This document shows positions 1 through 10,754 of a stretch of 64,000 bases of DNA, piece after piece. A program made the translations under genes and the position numbers. Where the stretch lies: contig CM038466.1 in the NCBI GenBank assembly GCA_021464415.1, positions 36,610,833-36,674,832 on the forward strand, in the 5' to 3' direction. Below the pieces are notes generated by a model. It made no database searches. It was not told the origin of the DNA and was given only the letters and a program-made list of their open reading frames with translations. Within the stretch, counting starts at the first letter, position 1, and every line of letters begins with the position of its first letter. This stretch comes from Lonicera japonica (Eukaryota; Streptophyta; Magnoliopsida; Dipsacales; Caprifoliaceae).

Positions 1-338
1 GTTGGTGATTCAGATAATTCGTTAAACTTTATTGTTCTTTCCTTAACTAAGCATGAGCTTGTACAACTTAAGCTTTTGGATACCCGATTTTTGGATCGAA
101 TGCGCGTAGCGTCCGTTGAATCCAATGGCCTCTATTTTAGATATCCTTTACTGATTTCAATAGTGTGTGCGTGAGTGCGTGTGCTTTGTGTTTGCTACAT
201 GATGAAGGCCACCACTTTCCCGCTTATGATATACAAGTTTCAAGTAGACGAAAGATAATGCCCGTTGATACTTGAAGGATTACATCAGGTTGTAACCGCA
301 GGTTCGTATCCTCCACCCCCAAATGTGTGTATATATAT
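1..338. other. Unassigned AT-rich sequence
   Basis: No coding region, LTR boundary or structural RNA is recognisable here. There are only short open frames without family resemblance. It may be the edge of an element that lies mostly outside the window. Confidence 0.4.
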
Positions 339-629
339 AGTCAGCCCCCCATAAAGGGTTCAGCCTTTATTTAAAAAATATATTCTTTATTTGGAGGGTA
401 AATGCATATTTTTTAACAAACTTTGGGGGAGATGATCCTTTGACAAGTAGATTATTTCCACGAAAGTTCTTCAAAAATTCAAGTCAGCCCCCCATAAAGG
501 GTTCGACCTTTATTTAAAAAGAAAAGATTCTTTATTTAGAGGGTAAATGCATGTTTTTTTTAACAAATTTTGGTGGAGACGATCCTTTGACAAATAGATT
601 ACTTCCACAAAAGTTTTTCAAAAATTCAA
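339..629. repeat. Direct tandem duplication, two units of about 143 bp
   Basis: The unit beginning AGTCAGCCCCCCATAAAGGG at 339 is repeated at 482. Both units share the block TTTATTTGGAGGGTAAATGC (GGAGGG/AGAGGG variants), a GATCCTTTGACAA block and a TTCAAAAATTCAA end. Substitutions and small indels separate the copies, so the duplication is not recent. No coding potential is seen and the parent sequence is unknown. Confidence 0.85.
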
Positions 630-1066
630 TGTACAAGTGGGTGTAATGTAAAATATGCGTGCATTTTTGTCCCTTGAATTTTTGATTATCATCTCACCCA
701 ATTTTAGATTGAGTTTTTTCGATGAAATTTGGTATAAATGATGCTAGTCATTATAGAGATCATTTCCACCAAATTTTGTCAAAATTATTCATCCAGCCCT
801 CCAAATGGACAGCTTATTTTTCTTAAAGATAAGATCATCCTCTTTGGAGCCGAATTTTATATAATATTTTATGCTAGTGTATGACTACATAACTATATTG
901 CATGTTGTTTAAAGTAAGGGTCACGGGTTCAAATAATGTTAGAACTATTGTTTATTTTTATTCTTTTACATTAAGGAAAGGTAATTTTACAATTTTAAAG
1001 ATGAACCAAAGCATAACCGTAAGTGGTCCCTTGTCATATACATACTAATATACACGCACACATATA
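630..1066. other. Unassigned AT-rich sequence
   Basis: Non-coding, low complexity in places, with no recognised feature. It ends where the Copia A LTR begins with TGTTGGAATA. Confidence 0.4.
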
Positions 1067-1348
1067 TGTTGGAATATTTGTTGATTTATTACTGAATTAA
1101 GAGATTGTGTGAGGATAATTTAGTTTTTCTGTATTAGGAAAACCGTGTACATAGCTAGGGGAGATTCTGTACACACCGCAATTACTTTTTTCTAGGATAC
1201 TGGATTTTGATTTGTAGTTTTGTAATTAGGGAGACTTTCCTAGATTAGTTTCCCACAGTCATGTATTTAATCTTGTCATTCCCTATGATTAAATACAAGT
1301 GATAATTACGCAATTCTTCATAATTCTCCCGTCCTTACCTTGTTTATA
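1067..1348 (+). mobile_element. Left LTR of Copia A
   Basis: It begins with TGTTGGAATA and ends just before a tRNA-iMet type primer-binding site. About 282 bp is a usual length for short Copia LTRs. The right end is inferred from the primer site because no second copy exists in the window. Confidence 0.65.
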
Positions 1349-1360
1349 TGGTATCAGAGG
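1349..1360 (+). other. Primer-binding site, tRNA-iMet type (Copia A)
   Basis: TGGTATCAGAGG matches 11 of 12 bases of the classic plant Copia site TGGTATCAGAGC, complementary to the 3' end of initiator tRNA-Met. It sets the LTR end. Confidence 0.85.
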
Positions 1361-1407
1361 AAGCCCTAGTTTACTAGCCGTCCCTATGCACAATTCATTT
1401 ACCCAAT

Positions 1408-2480
1408 ATGTCTGAAGTTTCGTTTGAGCTAACCTCTTTTACCAACAATCAGCCAAAGACCCAAACAGTGATACACATTCTGTTCAGATCACCTCTATTC
1501 GCCCGAATGGTGATAATTTTTTATGGTGGTCTTAATCTTTTTGAACGTACATTCGAGGGCGAGGGAAAATTGGCAACATTACTGGAGATAAAAAGGCACC
1601 AACACCAGAGGACCCGATATATGCAATATAGGATGCATAGAATTATATGGTTATGACCTGGCTTATTAATTTCATGGATGAGGACATTAGTTCTAACTAT
1701 ATGTGTTATCCCACAGCTAAGGAGTTATTATGATTTAGGAAACCAGTCCTAAGTTTATGAGTTGACCTTAAAATTGGTCAAATTTGGCAAGGAGATCAAG
1801 CTGTCACCAAGTACTTTAACTCGCTGAAACGAATGTGGCAAGACTTGGACCTCTCTAGTGATTATGAATGGAAATCTGCAGATGACGCCAGCCACAATAG
1901 GAAGATCATGAAGGCTCACCAAATCTACAAGTCCTCGTTGGACTCAATGTGGAATTTGATGAAGTGAGAGGTAGGATTATTGGTGGATCACACTTTCCTC
2001 TAGTTAGTGAAGTGTTTGCATAAGCAAGGAGAGAAGAAAGTCATAAAAACGTGATGTTAGGAAAAAAAGGGCACCAATGGGAATCTTAAGACTTCTACCT
2101 TAAGTACTTCTGATGCAATTCCTAATAAGGCTGTCAATTACTAAAGGAAACCGAGGAGAATCCACGGGTTTAGTGTGATCACTGCAACAAACCTCGCCAT
2201 AATCAGGATACCTGCTGGAAAACTCATGAAAAACCAAAAAATTAGAAGAGTAGGAGGATCGGTGACAGGAGCAGTCCCACTACACCCTCTGCTAATAAAG
2301 CTGAAGCAAGTCCCTTCAGCAGGGAACAAATGGATCATCTTTTAAAACTGCTAAATTCCAATTCATCATCAAGTATTCCTAATGTTTCTCTTGCACAAAT
2401 AGGTAGTGAAACTAGTTTCGTGTTGCTCAAACCTTGCTCCATGGATCATTGATTCTGGAGCTTTTGATAATATGGTAAGT
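1408..2480 (+). pseudogene. Copia A gag and protease remnant
   Basis: The likely start is the ATG at 1408. The first 82 codons are open, then frames shift and stops accumulate. Words such as QGDQAVTKYFNSLKRMWQDL in frame near 1800-1850 are typical of the plant Copia gag (UBN2 type) domain. A perfect CX2CX4HX4C zinc knuckle (CDHCNKPRHNQDTC) lies at 2174-2215. The protease active site WIIDSGA lies near 2442-2462, followed by the usual NLLSVSKL word near 2640. Gag packages element RNA and the protease would cleave the polyprotein. This copy cannot make either: several stops and at least two frame changes are visible. Confidence 0.8.
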
Positions 2481-2870
2481 CTTTCTAGGATTTTTTGTTC
2501 TTATTCACCATGTTCTGGTATAAAAAAGTATAAATTTCAGGTGGTAGTTTTTCACCCATTGTAGGAAAAGGTTTGATAATTTTTTTTTGATAATATTGAT
2601 CTTAGATCAGTTTTTCATGTTTCCAAACTAGCCTGTAATCTTTTGTCTGTAAGTAAACTATCCAAGAATTCTAATTATCATGTTGTCTTCTTTGATTCTC
2701 ATTGTGAATTCTATAGTCTAAAATTGTGTTGGCTTTATTCCTTCGACAAAAACACGTTTGTTTGTAAGTTGTTTTCGTTCGTGATTACATTTGAAGAAAT
2801 TTCAAGCAAACCAAGCTACCGAAGCGATGCATTGGAGGATAACATTCAAGAAGTATTTGGTAAGCATTGG

Positions 2871-3110
2871 TGTGAGAATCTCGATGGATTTGGCGTCGCC
2901 CGGATGCGGGGCACACGCATTTCGCATGTTATTTTTAAATTATTAGACTCATTAGTACATTTTTCGGAAAAGCGGACAAAAGTGTGTTTTGTACCCTTCT
3001 GGGATACAATGCTATCTGTGTAACTAGAGTGAGATCGGGGACTATGTTACGATATGAGAAGGTGTTAAGTACCCACATCGCTCTTTCGGCTACTAAATGA
3101 ACATGCTTGT
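2871..3110 (-). mobile_element. Tat-family LTR fragment (R5) inside Copia A
   Basis: It begins TGTGAGAATC exactly like the complete R LTRs at 25167 and 34114. It then keeps degraded versions of two LTR landmarks: the GCGGACAAAA block and the block around GAAGGTGTTAAGTACCCACA, which in R1 reads GAAGGTGTTAAGCACCCATT. The remaining LTR, including the palindrome cluster, is absent. Orientation is given by the R1 reading. The right limit is approximate. Confidence 0.7.
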
Positions 3111-3217
3111 TTTCATATTTTTTTAACTCTTTTTCCTACTATTTGTGGCATGCAAAATGGCCTTCTGGACAGAAAGCCCGTACTGTGAATTGGATTGACC
3201 GTGTGGGTTTTCCCATA

Positions 3218-3700
3218 AATTCAAGATACTTAAAGGGAACTCCCGAAAGATGGCTTTTGAAGATGTATACAGAAATTCAAGGTACTTAAAGGGAACTCCC
3301 AAAAGATGGTTGCTACTCAAAAGATATGGCCACCTACAAGTTGAAGCATATATTGATGCAGATTAGGTAGGAATTTTTACTAATAGACGTTTTACCTCTA
3401 GTTACTATACATTAATTGAAGGCGACCTTATCAATCGACGGGGCAAAAAATAAAATGTGGTGCTAGGAGTAGTGCTGAAGTTGAATTTAGATCAGTAGCT
3501 CATGCAATTAATGAAGTTTTATGGACTAAGAGAATATTTGAAGACAAAAATCTTTAATCTATATTTAATAAAGATTTATTGTGATAATAAAGCAGCTATA
3601 TCTATTGCTCATAATCCGATTCTCCATGATGGAAATAAGCATGTAGAAGGCATTTTAATAAGGAAAAACTTAAAAGCTGACTAATTTGTATGCTTTAGAT
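3218..3700 (+). pseudogene. Copia A RNase H remnant with a 57-bp tandem duplication
   Basis: The in-frame words YLKGTP, GHLQVEAYIDAD, SAEVEFRSVAHAI and LYLIKIYCDNKAAISIAHNP match the RNase H end of plant Copia polyproteins, which removes RNA from the RNA:DNA hybrid. The catalytic-type words DAD and CDNKAA survive, but a stop follows DAD and frames shift. The start of the domain is duplicated: the block ATTCAAGATACTTAAAGG at 3218 recurs at 3275 with few changes. It is not functional. Confidence 0.75.
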
Positions 3701-3720
3701 CCTTGTTGACTAATTCTCAA

Positions 3721-5455
3721 TAAAGGACTACCTCTTCTCACGAACATAAGAATACTCACGAATTAAGGTTTGTGCCGTGGAAAGAAGATGGAGTAAATCT
3801 TGGTGAAACCATAGTACACACTATGTACAAGATTAGACGGTAGAAGAAATACGATAAAAGACCATATGGTTCTATTAAGCCCGTATTATTGATTCATCTA
3901 CACCAATTCCTGTTTTTGATAAGATGAGATAAAATCAGAGAGATTTTGAGGGTAAAATTTGATTCAAATTTTAGGGTTTTACTGAAAAAAAATGTTCAGT
4001 CTATATGCAATATTAAACGATCCTGAAATTAAATTTCCTGTTAATTAGTATCAAAATGATTGGTTTTTATTTGATATTACGTACAGATTGAACTAACCAT
4101 GTCGCCAGTTAAATTAATTCATGCATGTATGATGGGTAGAACGTAGAACTCAGTAACCATTGTCTTGCAATGTTCTTGTCCCGTTATTATGATTACGTAA
4201 TTATGTTTTATATGAATGGATCCCATTATATTTTTATTCGTAGTTACGTTAATGTGCATGATGATATGGGTTTTTTTCATTGTTGTAATTGTAAATTAAA
4301 TTTAGATAATTTATGTGAATTCCTTAAACAGAGGCTTATAATTTATATAATTTATTTACAGTTTAGATATAATAGTTCATGTGTGAACTCCTTGTATGGA
4401 GGCATATCACATTTGTATCTAGGGTTTATGTTTCTTTAATGAAGATGAGGGCATAACGTTAAAGAAGGCATTTTCACTGCGGACTAAGGATTTTGAAGCT
4501 TAGACCATAATAGTAGGGATTTAATTATTCTTATTATTGAATGGTTTGATAATTTGTGTGATTGTGTGTTGGTCATATATGTTTAATTATTAGGAAGCTT
4601 TATAATTTTGGACAATATGGATACATGACCATACCTAGATCACATTTTGTTTTATGTTTGACATTGGTTAAATTAAATAATGGGTATATAAATATAAGTA
4701 TTGTGCAATTGAAAAATACAAGTCTTTTTTTAATTAGAAAGCAATGAAATAATTTTATTGCACATGGGTCTTATATTTCATACCCTTGTATTTTCATTGA
4801 CTAGAATTGAACATAAATTTTTTCATAACCGCTAGTAAATATTGTTTTAAATACTAAGTGAGTGAGGAATTTTTTTACATAAAAATCTCATGGTCTCCAT
4901 CATTGATTTGTAGATAATGTAGTTTAATCTTCGTATGAGTTCTAGTACTCATCTCCATTTCAGAAATCGTAAATTATGGAATCATTGTACAAATTTTTTT
5001 GACAGATAATTTTAAATGATGTAACTTATTCTTTGTGTGGGCTTTAATGCGCACCTCCATATTGGAAAGAATAGATTGCATAATCATTGGATTAAATTAA
5101 ATGATGGAATACACTTAGATATAGATATTAGTAGACTCTCCAACTGAGTCTCTACTATTATTTATAGGATCGAAAGAAGTCATCTATTTAAATTTTATTT
5201 GACAATAAAGGATTTTCCAGATTGTACAAGTTACATGACAATGAAGGATAGTCTAGATAATAAAATTTAATAGGTTTAAACCTATCTAAGATATAATGAA
5301 TAATAGATGACCTCACTAACGTGGCATATTATTCAAAGTTTTAGCTACTGACGAATACCTTTTTAAATGGTAGAGGGTACCATATTTAAAATATGTATTC
5401 AAAGTTATTATCCCTTTTTATAATTTGTATTATTATTTGATTATCAAGATTTAAA
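3721..5455 (+). other. AT-rich non-coding; possible 5' LTR and leader of Copia B
   Basis: No gene is seen. Because the next feature is the N-terminus of a Copia gag, this stretch should hold the LTR and leader of Copia B. Its texture (paired 'CTCCTTGTATGGAGG'-like blocks, TCTCCAACTGAGTCTC near 5135) is reminiscent of plant Copia LTRs. I cannot find a clean TG...CA boundary or a tRNA-iMet primer site, so the assignment is an inference from position. Confidence 0.3.
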
Positions 5456-5600
5456 ATGACAAACTCTTTCAATCGACTTACGATTATACTAAAAAAAACA
5501 AATTGACTGGACCTAATTATATTGATTGTAAAAGGAACTTAAACATTGTGCTTACTGCTGAATGGTACAAGCTTGCACAGAAGAACCTAGTGAGGGGTGA
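5456..5600 (+). pseudogene. Copia B gag, N-terminal part
   Basis: An ATG at 5456 opens a frame that stays open for 48 codons to the Athila LTR. It contains NKLTGPNYIDCKRNLNIVL, the conserved start of plant Copia gag proteins of the Tnt1-like type, then LTAEWYK. It is cut by the insertion and continues near 15286. Confidence 0.85.
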
Positions 5601-6360
5601 TGTGCCAAGAAATTGGTATATTATAACCCACTAATTTATACTTTGGAGAGCATATATTTTTATATTTGTTGTATTTTTAGTGTTTTTCAGGTGTCTAGAA
5701 TTAAATTGGAAGATTTCGAAACAAGAAGAGATTGGCTGCGCACATCACCTGTATTTAAGAAGATTCTGGTGCTAATCCGTACGGAATTTGAAGAAAACTT
5801 CAGAAATAAAAGTTTAATATTTTTGAGTTAGCTACGCGTGGGCGAAAACCTTGCATCAATTTGGAATTCGGAGTAGAAAGTTATGGCCAAAATACAATAA
5901 GTGCGTCAAAATATTAATTCCAGCGAGCCCATCTAATTAATTAGAGAATTGGCCAACTTGCAGTCCATCAAGGCCCAGTCGCCCAGCCTGCTACTCAGCT
6001 CCCAAGCCCACCTACAGGCCAGCCCAATTCAGCCATTCTTGATCCAAGCTAGCCTATTTATCCAGCCAAACCCATTCATGTGTTTCTAAGGCCCAGTCAA
6101 CTTAACCTAAGCCCAGCAACCTATCTCAACAATCAAAATAACCCTAAGCTATCAAATATAAATAGAAAGCAGGAGGCAGAAAATCATCAATCAGCACAGC
6201 AGCAGCCGAGCACTCATCTATTTTTTTCCTTCCTTCTTTTCTTTTCCTTTCTGTCTTAAATTTTTGTAGAAGCTTTATTTATTTATTATTGATAGTATTT
6301 GGATGCTTGGATGCTTTGTAGACCATTGCAATTAATTCAGAATTATTTTCTTCTTCCTCA
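5601..6360 (+). mobile_element. Left LTR of the Athila element, 3' truncated
   Basis: It aligns with 13759-14510 of the right LTR with scattered substitutions and one indel of about 13-20 bp near 5955. At about 6360 the alignment stops in an A run. The missing part equals roughly the last 770 bp of the right LTR and also takes away the primer site, so this copy could not start a new round of replication. Confidence 0.85.
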
Positions 6361-6475
6361 AAAAAAAAAACACTTAGGAGTAGAGTAGTGTATGAGCATT
6401 GTTTGGAAGCGTGGTATTAAGAGATTGAATAGGATAGAAAACCTAGAACTTAATCCTTTGTTTGAGATAGGAACA

Positions 6476-8186
6476 ATGGCTGATGAACAAGAAGAGACGA
6501 AGACTTTAAGGGAGCTTTTCTCTCCTATCACTACCAACCCACCTTCATGTATAGTTTTACCTTCCAACACCGCAAATCATTTTGAGCTTAAACCGCAAGT
6601 TATGCAACTTCTTCCAATTTTTCATGGAATCGATCAAGAAGATCCTTATCTCCATATTAAGGATTTTCTAGAAATTTGTGTTACCTTTAAGTTTCAAAAT
6701 TTTTCAGATGAGTCAGTTCATTTACGTTTATTTCTTTTTTCCCTGAAAGGAAAAGCAAAGGCGTGGCTCAATTCACTACCTTCTAGGTCCATCAATAATT
6801 GGGAAACTTTGGTTTCCAAATTTCTTACTATATTTTTTCCCATGTCAAAAACGAATGAACTTCGAAGACAGATATTGGATTTTTGTCAAGAAGATCATGA
6901 AAAATTCTTCGAGTCTTAGGAAAGATTTAAGGACCTACTTCTCAGATGTCCCCACCACGGTTTTGAAACATGGAGATTGGTACAATTCTTTTATAATGGA
7001 TTGACTCAAACTAATCGAAATATGATTGAGTCAATGAACAGTGGTACTTTTCTTAGTCTCACTGAAGATCAAGCTTATAATTTTCTCGAGAATCTTTTCG
7101 AGAGCTCTCAACAATGGGATTTCTCTTTCGAAGAAATTCTTCACCTCAAAACAAGAAGAGGGAAGGCATCTATGAATTGACCGAAGGTGTAGAGACTAGA
7201 AGGCAGTTAGATAGTCTCTCAAAGAAACTTGAAGCTCTAACAATGCGGTTGGACGGTAATTCCGTCAACCAAGTTCAAGCTGAAGGATGTTCTGTGTGTG
7301 CTAGCCTATGCACACGTCGCAAACTTGCCCTTCTGTGGTAGGATTCTCTGAATTCGCGCCACAACAAGTAAATGCGATGAATGACTATAAGAAGTAATTC
7401 AATAGTTCATTCACAGATACATACAATCTAGGTTGGAGAAACCATCCAAATTTTTCGTGGTCACAAGGTCAGCCCATGTCCAATATGGGTTCCTCATCAT
7501 CTAATGTTCCACGACAGCAGCCACCCCCTAGTTTCCGTCCTCATGGAAATTCCTATCCACCATTCCAACCTACTCCACCTGCTCCATCATCCTATGTCAC
7601 TCCAACACAATTCTCATCTTTGGAGGACACTCTCAAATAATTTATCTAAGTGACAACCCAAAACAATCAGACTTCAAGCCAGCTTTTGCAAAAAGTCAAA
7701 AATAATGGCCTTATGAACACTCAAACCATCATCAGTCTAGAGAATCAAATGGATCAAGTGGTGAGTCAACTGGGTGAAAGAGAGAAGGGAAAATTTTTGA
7801 GTCAACAAATCCCGAACCCTAAAGATGTTTCTTCGAGTGGGTCAGCTTCTAACCCACAAAATGCACAAACACATGGGTAAGTCCAAGCCATCACCACGCT
7901 TAGATCGGGAAAGGTGGTTGACAATAAAATGAGTTTGCCAGATAGTGAGGATGAAGTGAAAGAAGAAGAGCAAATTCCAGCTGAGGTTGCTCATACACCT
8001 CAAGTTGTGAACCAAGCTCCTCCTGCTAAGCAAGTAATTGAAGATAGCTCGAGTAGGACTTTTGTTCCTAAAGCCCCATTTCCTCACAGGCTTAAAGACA
8101 ATAAGAAAGGTACACAATTTGAAGAAATTTTGGAGGTGTTTAAACAAGTCCAGATAAACATCCCATTACTTGATGTAATAAACTAA
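6476..8186 (+). pseudogene. Athila gag pseudogene
   Basis: The frame is open from 6392. The internal ATG at 6476 (MADEQEETKTLREL) is the more likely start because Athila gag proteins usually begin MAD. The gag domain is recognisable by LHIKDFLEIC, LKGKAKAWLNSLP and FYNGLTQTNRNMIESM (about residues 50-210). Breaks: a TAG at 6917-6919 where the family usually has Trp, a frame change near 7110-7180, and further stops near 7400, 7635, 7880 and 8185. The C-terminal part is rich in Q, P and S, as usual for this lineage. Gag would form the virus-like particle; this one cannot be made full length. Confidence 0.85.
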
Positions 8187-8261
8187 GTACCTTCTTATGC
8201 TAAGTTCATCAAAGACTTAGTCACTCAAAAGAGGAGAAAAAATGTTCCGAAAAAGGCATTC

Positions 8262-8801
8262 TTGGCTGAACAAGCGAGCTCCATAATTCAATACAGAATC
8301 CCTGTCAAGTTTAAGGACCCTGGCTGTCCAACAATCTCCTGCAAGATTGGGGATAATCATATTGAACGAGCTCTAGTAGATTTGGGGGCCAGTGTAAATC
8401 TACTGCCATATTCTGTGTATGTGCAGTTACACTTAGAAGAGTTAAAGCCGACCCTAATGACAATCCAACTTGCCAATCGGTCAGTGAAAATTCCTAAGGG
8501 TGTCATTGAAGATGTTCTGATAAAGGTAGACACTTTCTACTTTCCAGTGGACTTTGTTGTCCTTGACACTGAACCTGTTCAAAACATTAAAGGCCAGATT
8601 CCTGTGATTCTAGGGCGACCATTCCTTGCTACTTCTAACGCCCTAATCAATTGCAGAAATGGAGTAATGAAAATTTCTTTTGGGAACCTCACCGCTGAGC
8701 TAAATGTCTTTGACATTAGCAAAACCTCTATAGACACTGATGATGATGATGTTAGTCAAGTTCACTTGATTAATAGTCTAGTAGAGGAATCTTTTTTGTA
8801 A
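8262..8801 (+). pseudogene. Athila aspartic protease and linker
   Basis: The frame is open for about 180 codons. It holds the retropepsin active site as ALVDLGASVNLLPYSVY, the lineage-typical DLGAS form of D-T/S-G, and the flap-like ILGRPFLATSNALI further on. It ends at a TAA at 8799-8801, where the family polyprotein continues directly into reverse transcriptase; the next frame opens at 8802 without a gap. The protease would cut the gag-pol polyprotein. Confidence 0.85.
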
Positions 8802-10216
8802 ATGTGCAAAGAGGACCCATTAGAGGCTTGTTTGTCTCATTTTGGTTGCGATTTCGACATAGATGAATCAATAAAGCAAGTCAATGCGCTCTTGGATTCA
8901 GTACCTGTCATGGGTACACAATCTTTTCAACCAAAACCAGAGCCTCTCAATCTTTCATCAACTCCTCGACCTCCTTCCATCGATGAACCACCAAAGCTAG
9001 ACCTGAAGCCTTTACATGATAATCTGAAATATGCCTTTCTCGGTCTAGTAGAATCTTTGCCGGTTATTATAGCTTCTGACCTTAATAATGCTCAAGAAAA
9101 GCAACTGCTTGAAATCCTTCAGGAGCATAAAGAAGCTATTGGGTAGTCTATCGTAGATTTGAAAGGGATTAGTCCGTCAGTTGTCATGCACAAGATTCAC
9201 TTAGAGGAGAACTCAAAACCCTCTCGTGAACCACAAAGAAGGCTGAATTCGGTAATGCAGGAAGTAGTTAGGGCAGAGGTACTCAAGCTTCTTGATGCGG
9301 GTATTATTTACCTGATATCCGATAGTGAGTGAGTGAGCCCTGTGTAAGTAGTTCCTAAGAAGTCAGGAATTACAGTGGTAGCTAATGAGCATAATGAGTT
9401 AGTTCCATCTCGTGTTCAGACGGGATGGTGTGTTTGTATTGACTACCGAAAATTAAACTCGATGACGAGGAATGATCACTTTCCCCTTCCTTACATTGAT
9501 CAAATGTTGGAACGGTTAGCCGGTCATGCTTACTATTGCTTTCTGGATGGTTACTCCGGCTATAACCAGATTCCAGTTGACCTAGTTGATCAAGAAAAGA
9601 CGATATTCACGTGTCCTTTTGGTACATTCGCCTACCGACGCATGCCTTTCGGGCTATGCAATGCACCTGCCACTTTTCAGCGGCGTATGATTTCCATCTT
9701 TTCTGACATGGTAGAGCGATTCCTAGAGGTCTTCATGGATGATTTCTTTGTCTTTGGGTCTTCGTTCGAAAAATGCTTGGAACACCTGGCTTTAGTTTTA
9801 GAGAGGTGTAAAGAGAAGAATCTCGTGCTTAACTGGGAAAAAGGCCATTTTATGGCACAAAAAGGAATTGTTCTTGGGCACATCATCTCTGCAAAGGGAA
9901 TTGAAGTGGACAAGGCTAAAGTTGATTTAATCTCTAACCTACCGCCCCCGCGGATGGTTAAGGAGATTCCCTCATTCTTAGGCCATGCTGGTTTTTATAG
10001 TCGTTTTATTAAGGATTTTAGCAAGATTGCTAGACCTTTATGCAGTCTTCTTGCTAAAGACACCCTATTTGTGTTTGATGAAGCATGCCTAAAAGCCTTT
10101 GAAACTTTGAAATCTACTCTGACCTCCGCACCCATCATTCGGTCCCCTGACTGGAATCTTCCATTCAAGATCATGTGTGATGCATCTGATTATGCGGTTG
10201 GGGCTGTTCTAGGTTA
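8802..10216 (+). pseudogene. Athila reverse transcriptase
   Basis: The linker 8802-9146 ends in a TAG in the position of a usual Trp, followed by SIVDLKGISPS, the family's entry to reverse transcriptase. Around 9330-9345 the frame has a TGA and a TAA. From 9375 it is open for 280 codons: IDYRKLNSMTRNDHFPLPYI, FLDGYSGYNQIP, FGTFAYRRMPFGLCNAPATF, the catalytic FMDD box at about 9735, then LGHIISAKGIEVD. The domain would copy element RNA into DNA in the cytoplasm. The frame ends with a TAG at 10215 in the spot of a usual Gln. Confidence 0.9.
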
Positions 10217-10217
10217 G

Positions 10218-10754
10218 AAAATTGATAAAGTTCCTCACGTAATTTACTATGCAAGCAGGACTTTGAACGATGCTCAACTTCATTATTCCACCACAGAGAA
10301 GGAGTTGTTAGCAATCGTTTTTGCTCTGGATAAATTTAGATCCTATCTCTTGGGATTTAAAGTCCTTGTTTATTCAGATCATGCCACTATAAAATACTTG
10401 CTTTCTAAAAAATATGCAAAGTCATGGTTGATTCGGTGGGTCTTGTTGCTACAAGAGTTTGATTTGAAAATTAAAGATAAAAAAGGAGTTGAAAATGTTG
10501 TAGTAGACCACCTGTCCAGGCTCATAGTTGAATTCTCTAGTGATTCAGTGCCCATAGCTGAAAAATTCCCCGATGAGCAACTAATGCAAATTTCCCAGTC
10601 ACCTTGGTATGCGGACATTGTAAACTATATTGTCACTCGTGAAATACCAAATCATTGGTCAAAGCAAGATAAGTACAAATTTTTGTCCGAGGTGAAGTAC
10701 TTTTATTGGGATGGATCCCTATCTCTTCAAGTACTGTCCAGATCAGGTAATTAG
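10218..10754 (+). pseudogene. Athila RNase H and connection
   Basis: In frame with the preceding domain after the stop at 10215. It contains [37 protein letters not shown] and [15 protein letters not shown], with the catalytic E of TEKE and the D of SDHA visible. The first catalytic Asp lies upstream in MCDASDYAVGAV. A frame change near 10715 ends the frame at 10754, and the rest continues in another frame into the integrase zinc region. Confidence 0.85.

Larger units (their letters stand above)
1067..3720 (+). mobile_element. Ty1/Copia element A, decayed and without a right LTR
   Basis: Order seen: LTR-like segment (1067-1348), primer-binding site (1349), gag remnant with a CCHC knuckle, protease with DSG, a foreign Tat LTR fragment (2871 to about 3110), then an RNase H remnant. 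Integrase and most of reverse transcriptase are missing, and no second copy of the 1067-1348 LTR follows the RNase H region. Frames are broken many times, so this is one of the oldest insertions in the window. The order gag, protease, RNase H at the 3' end and the tRNA-iMet primer site fit Copia. Confidence 0.8.

Noticed and set aside
5590..5600. Target duplication of the Athila element
   Set aside because: GGTGA on the left has no convincing match at the right end near 15285; the exact LTR end is uncertain.
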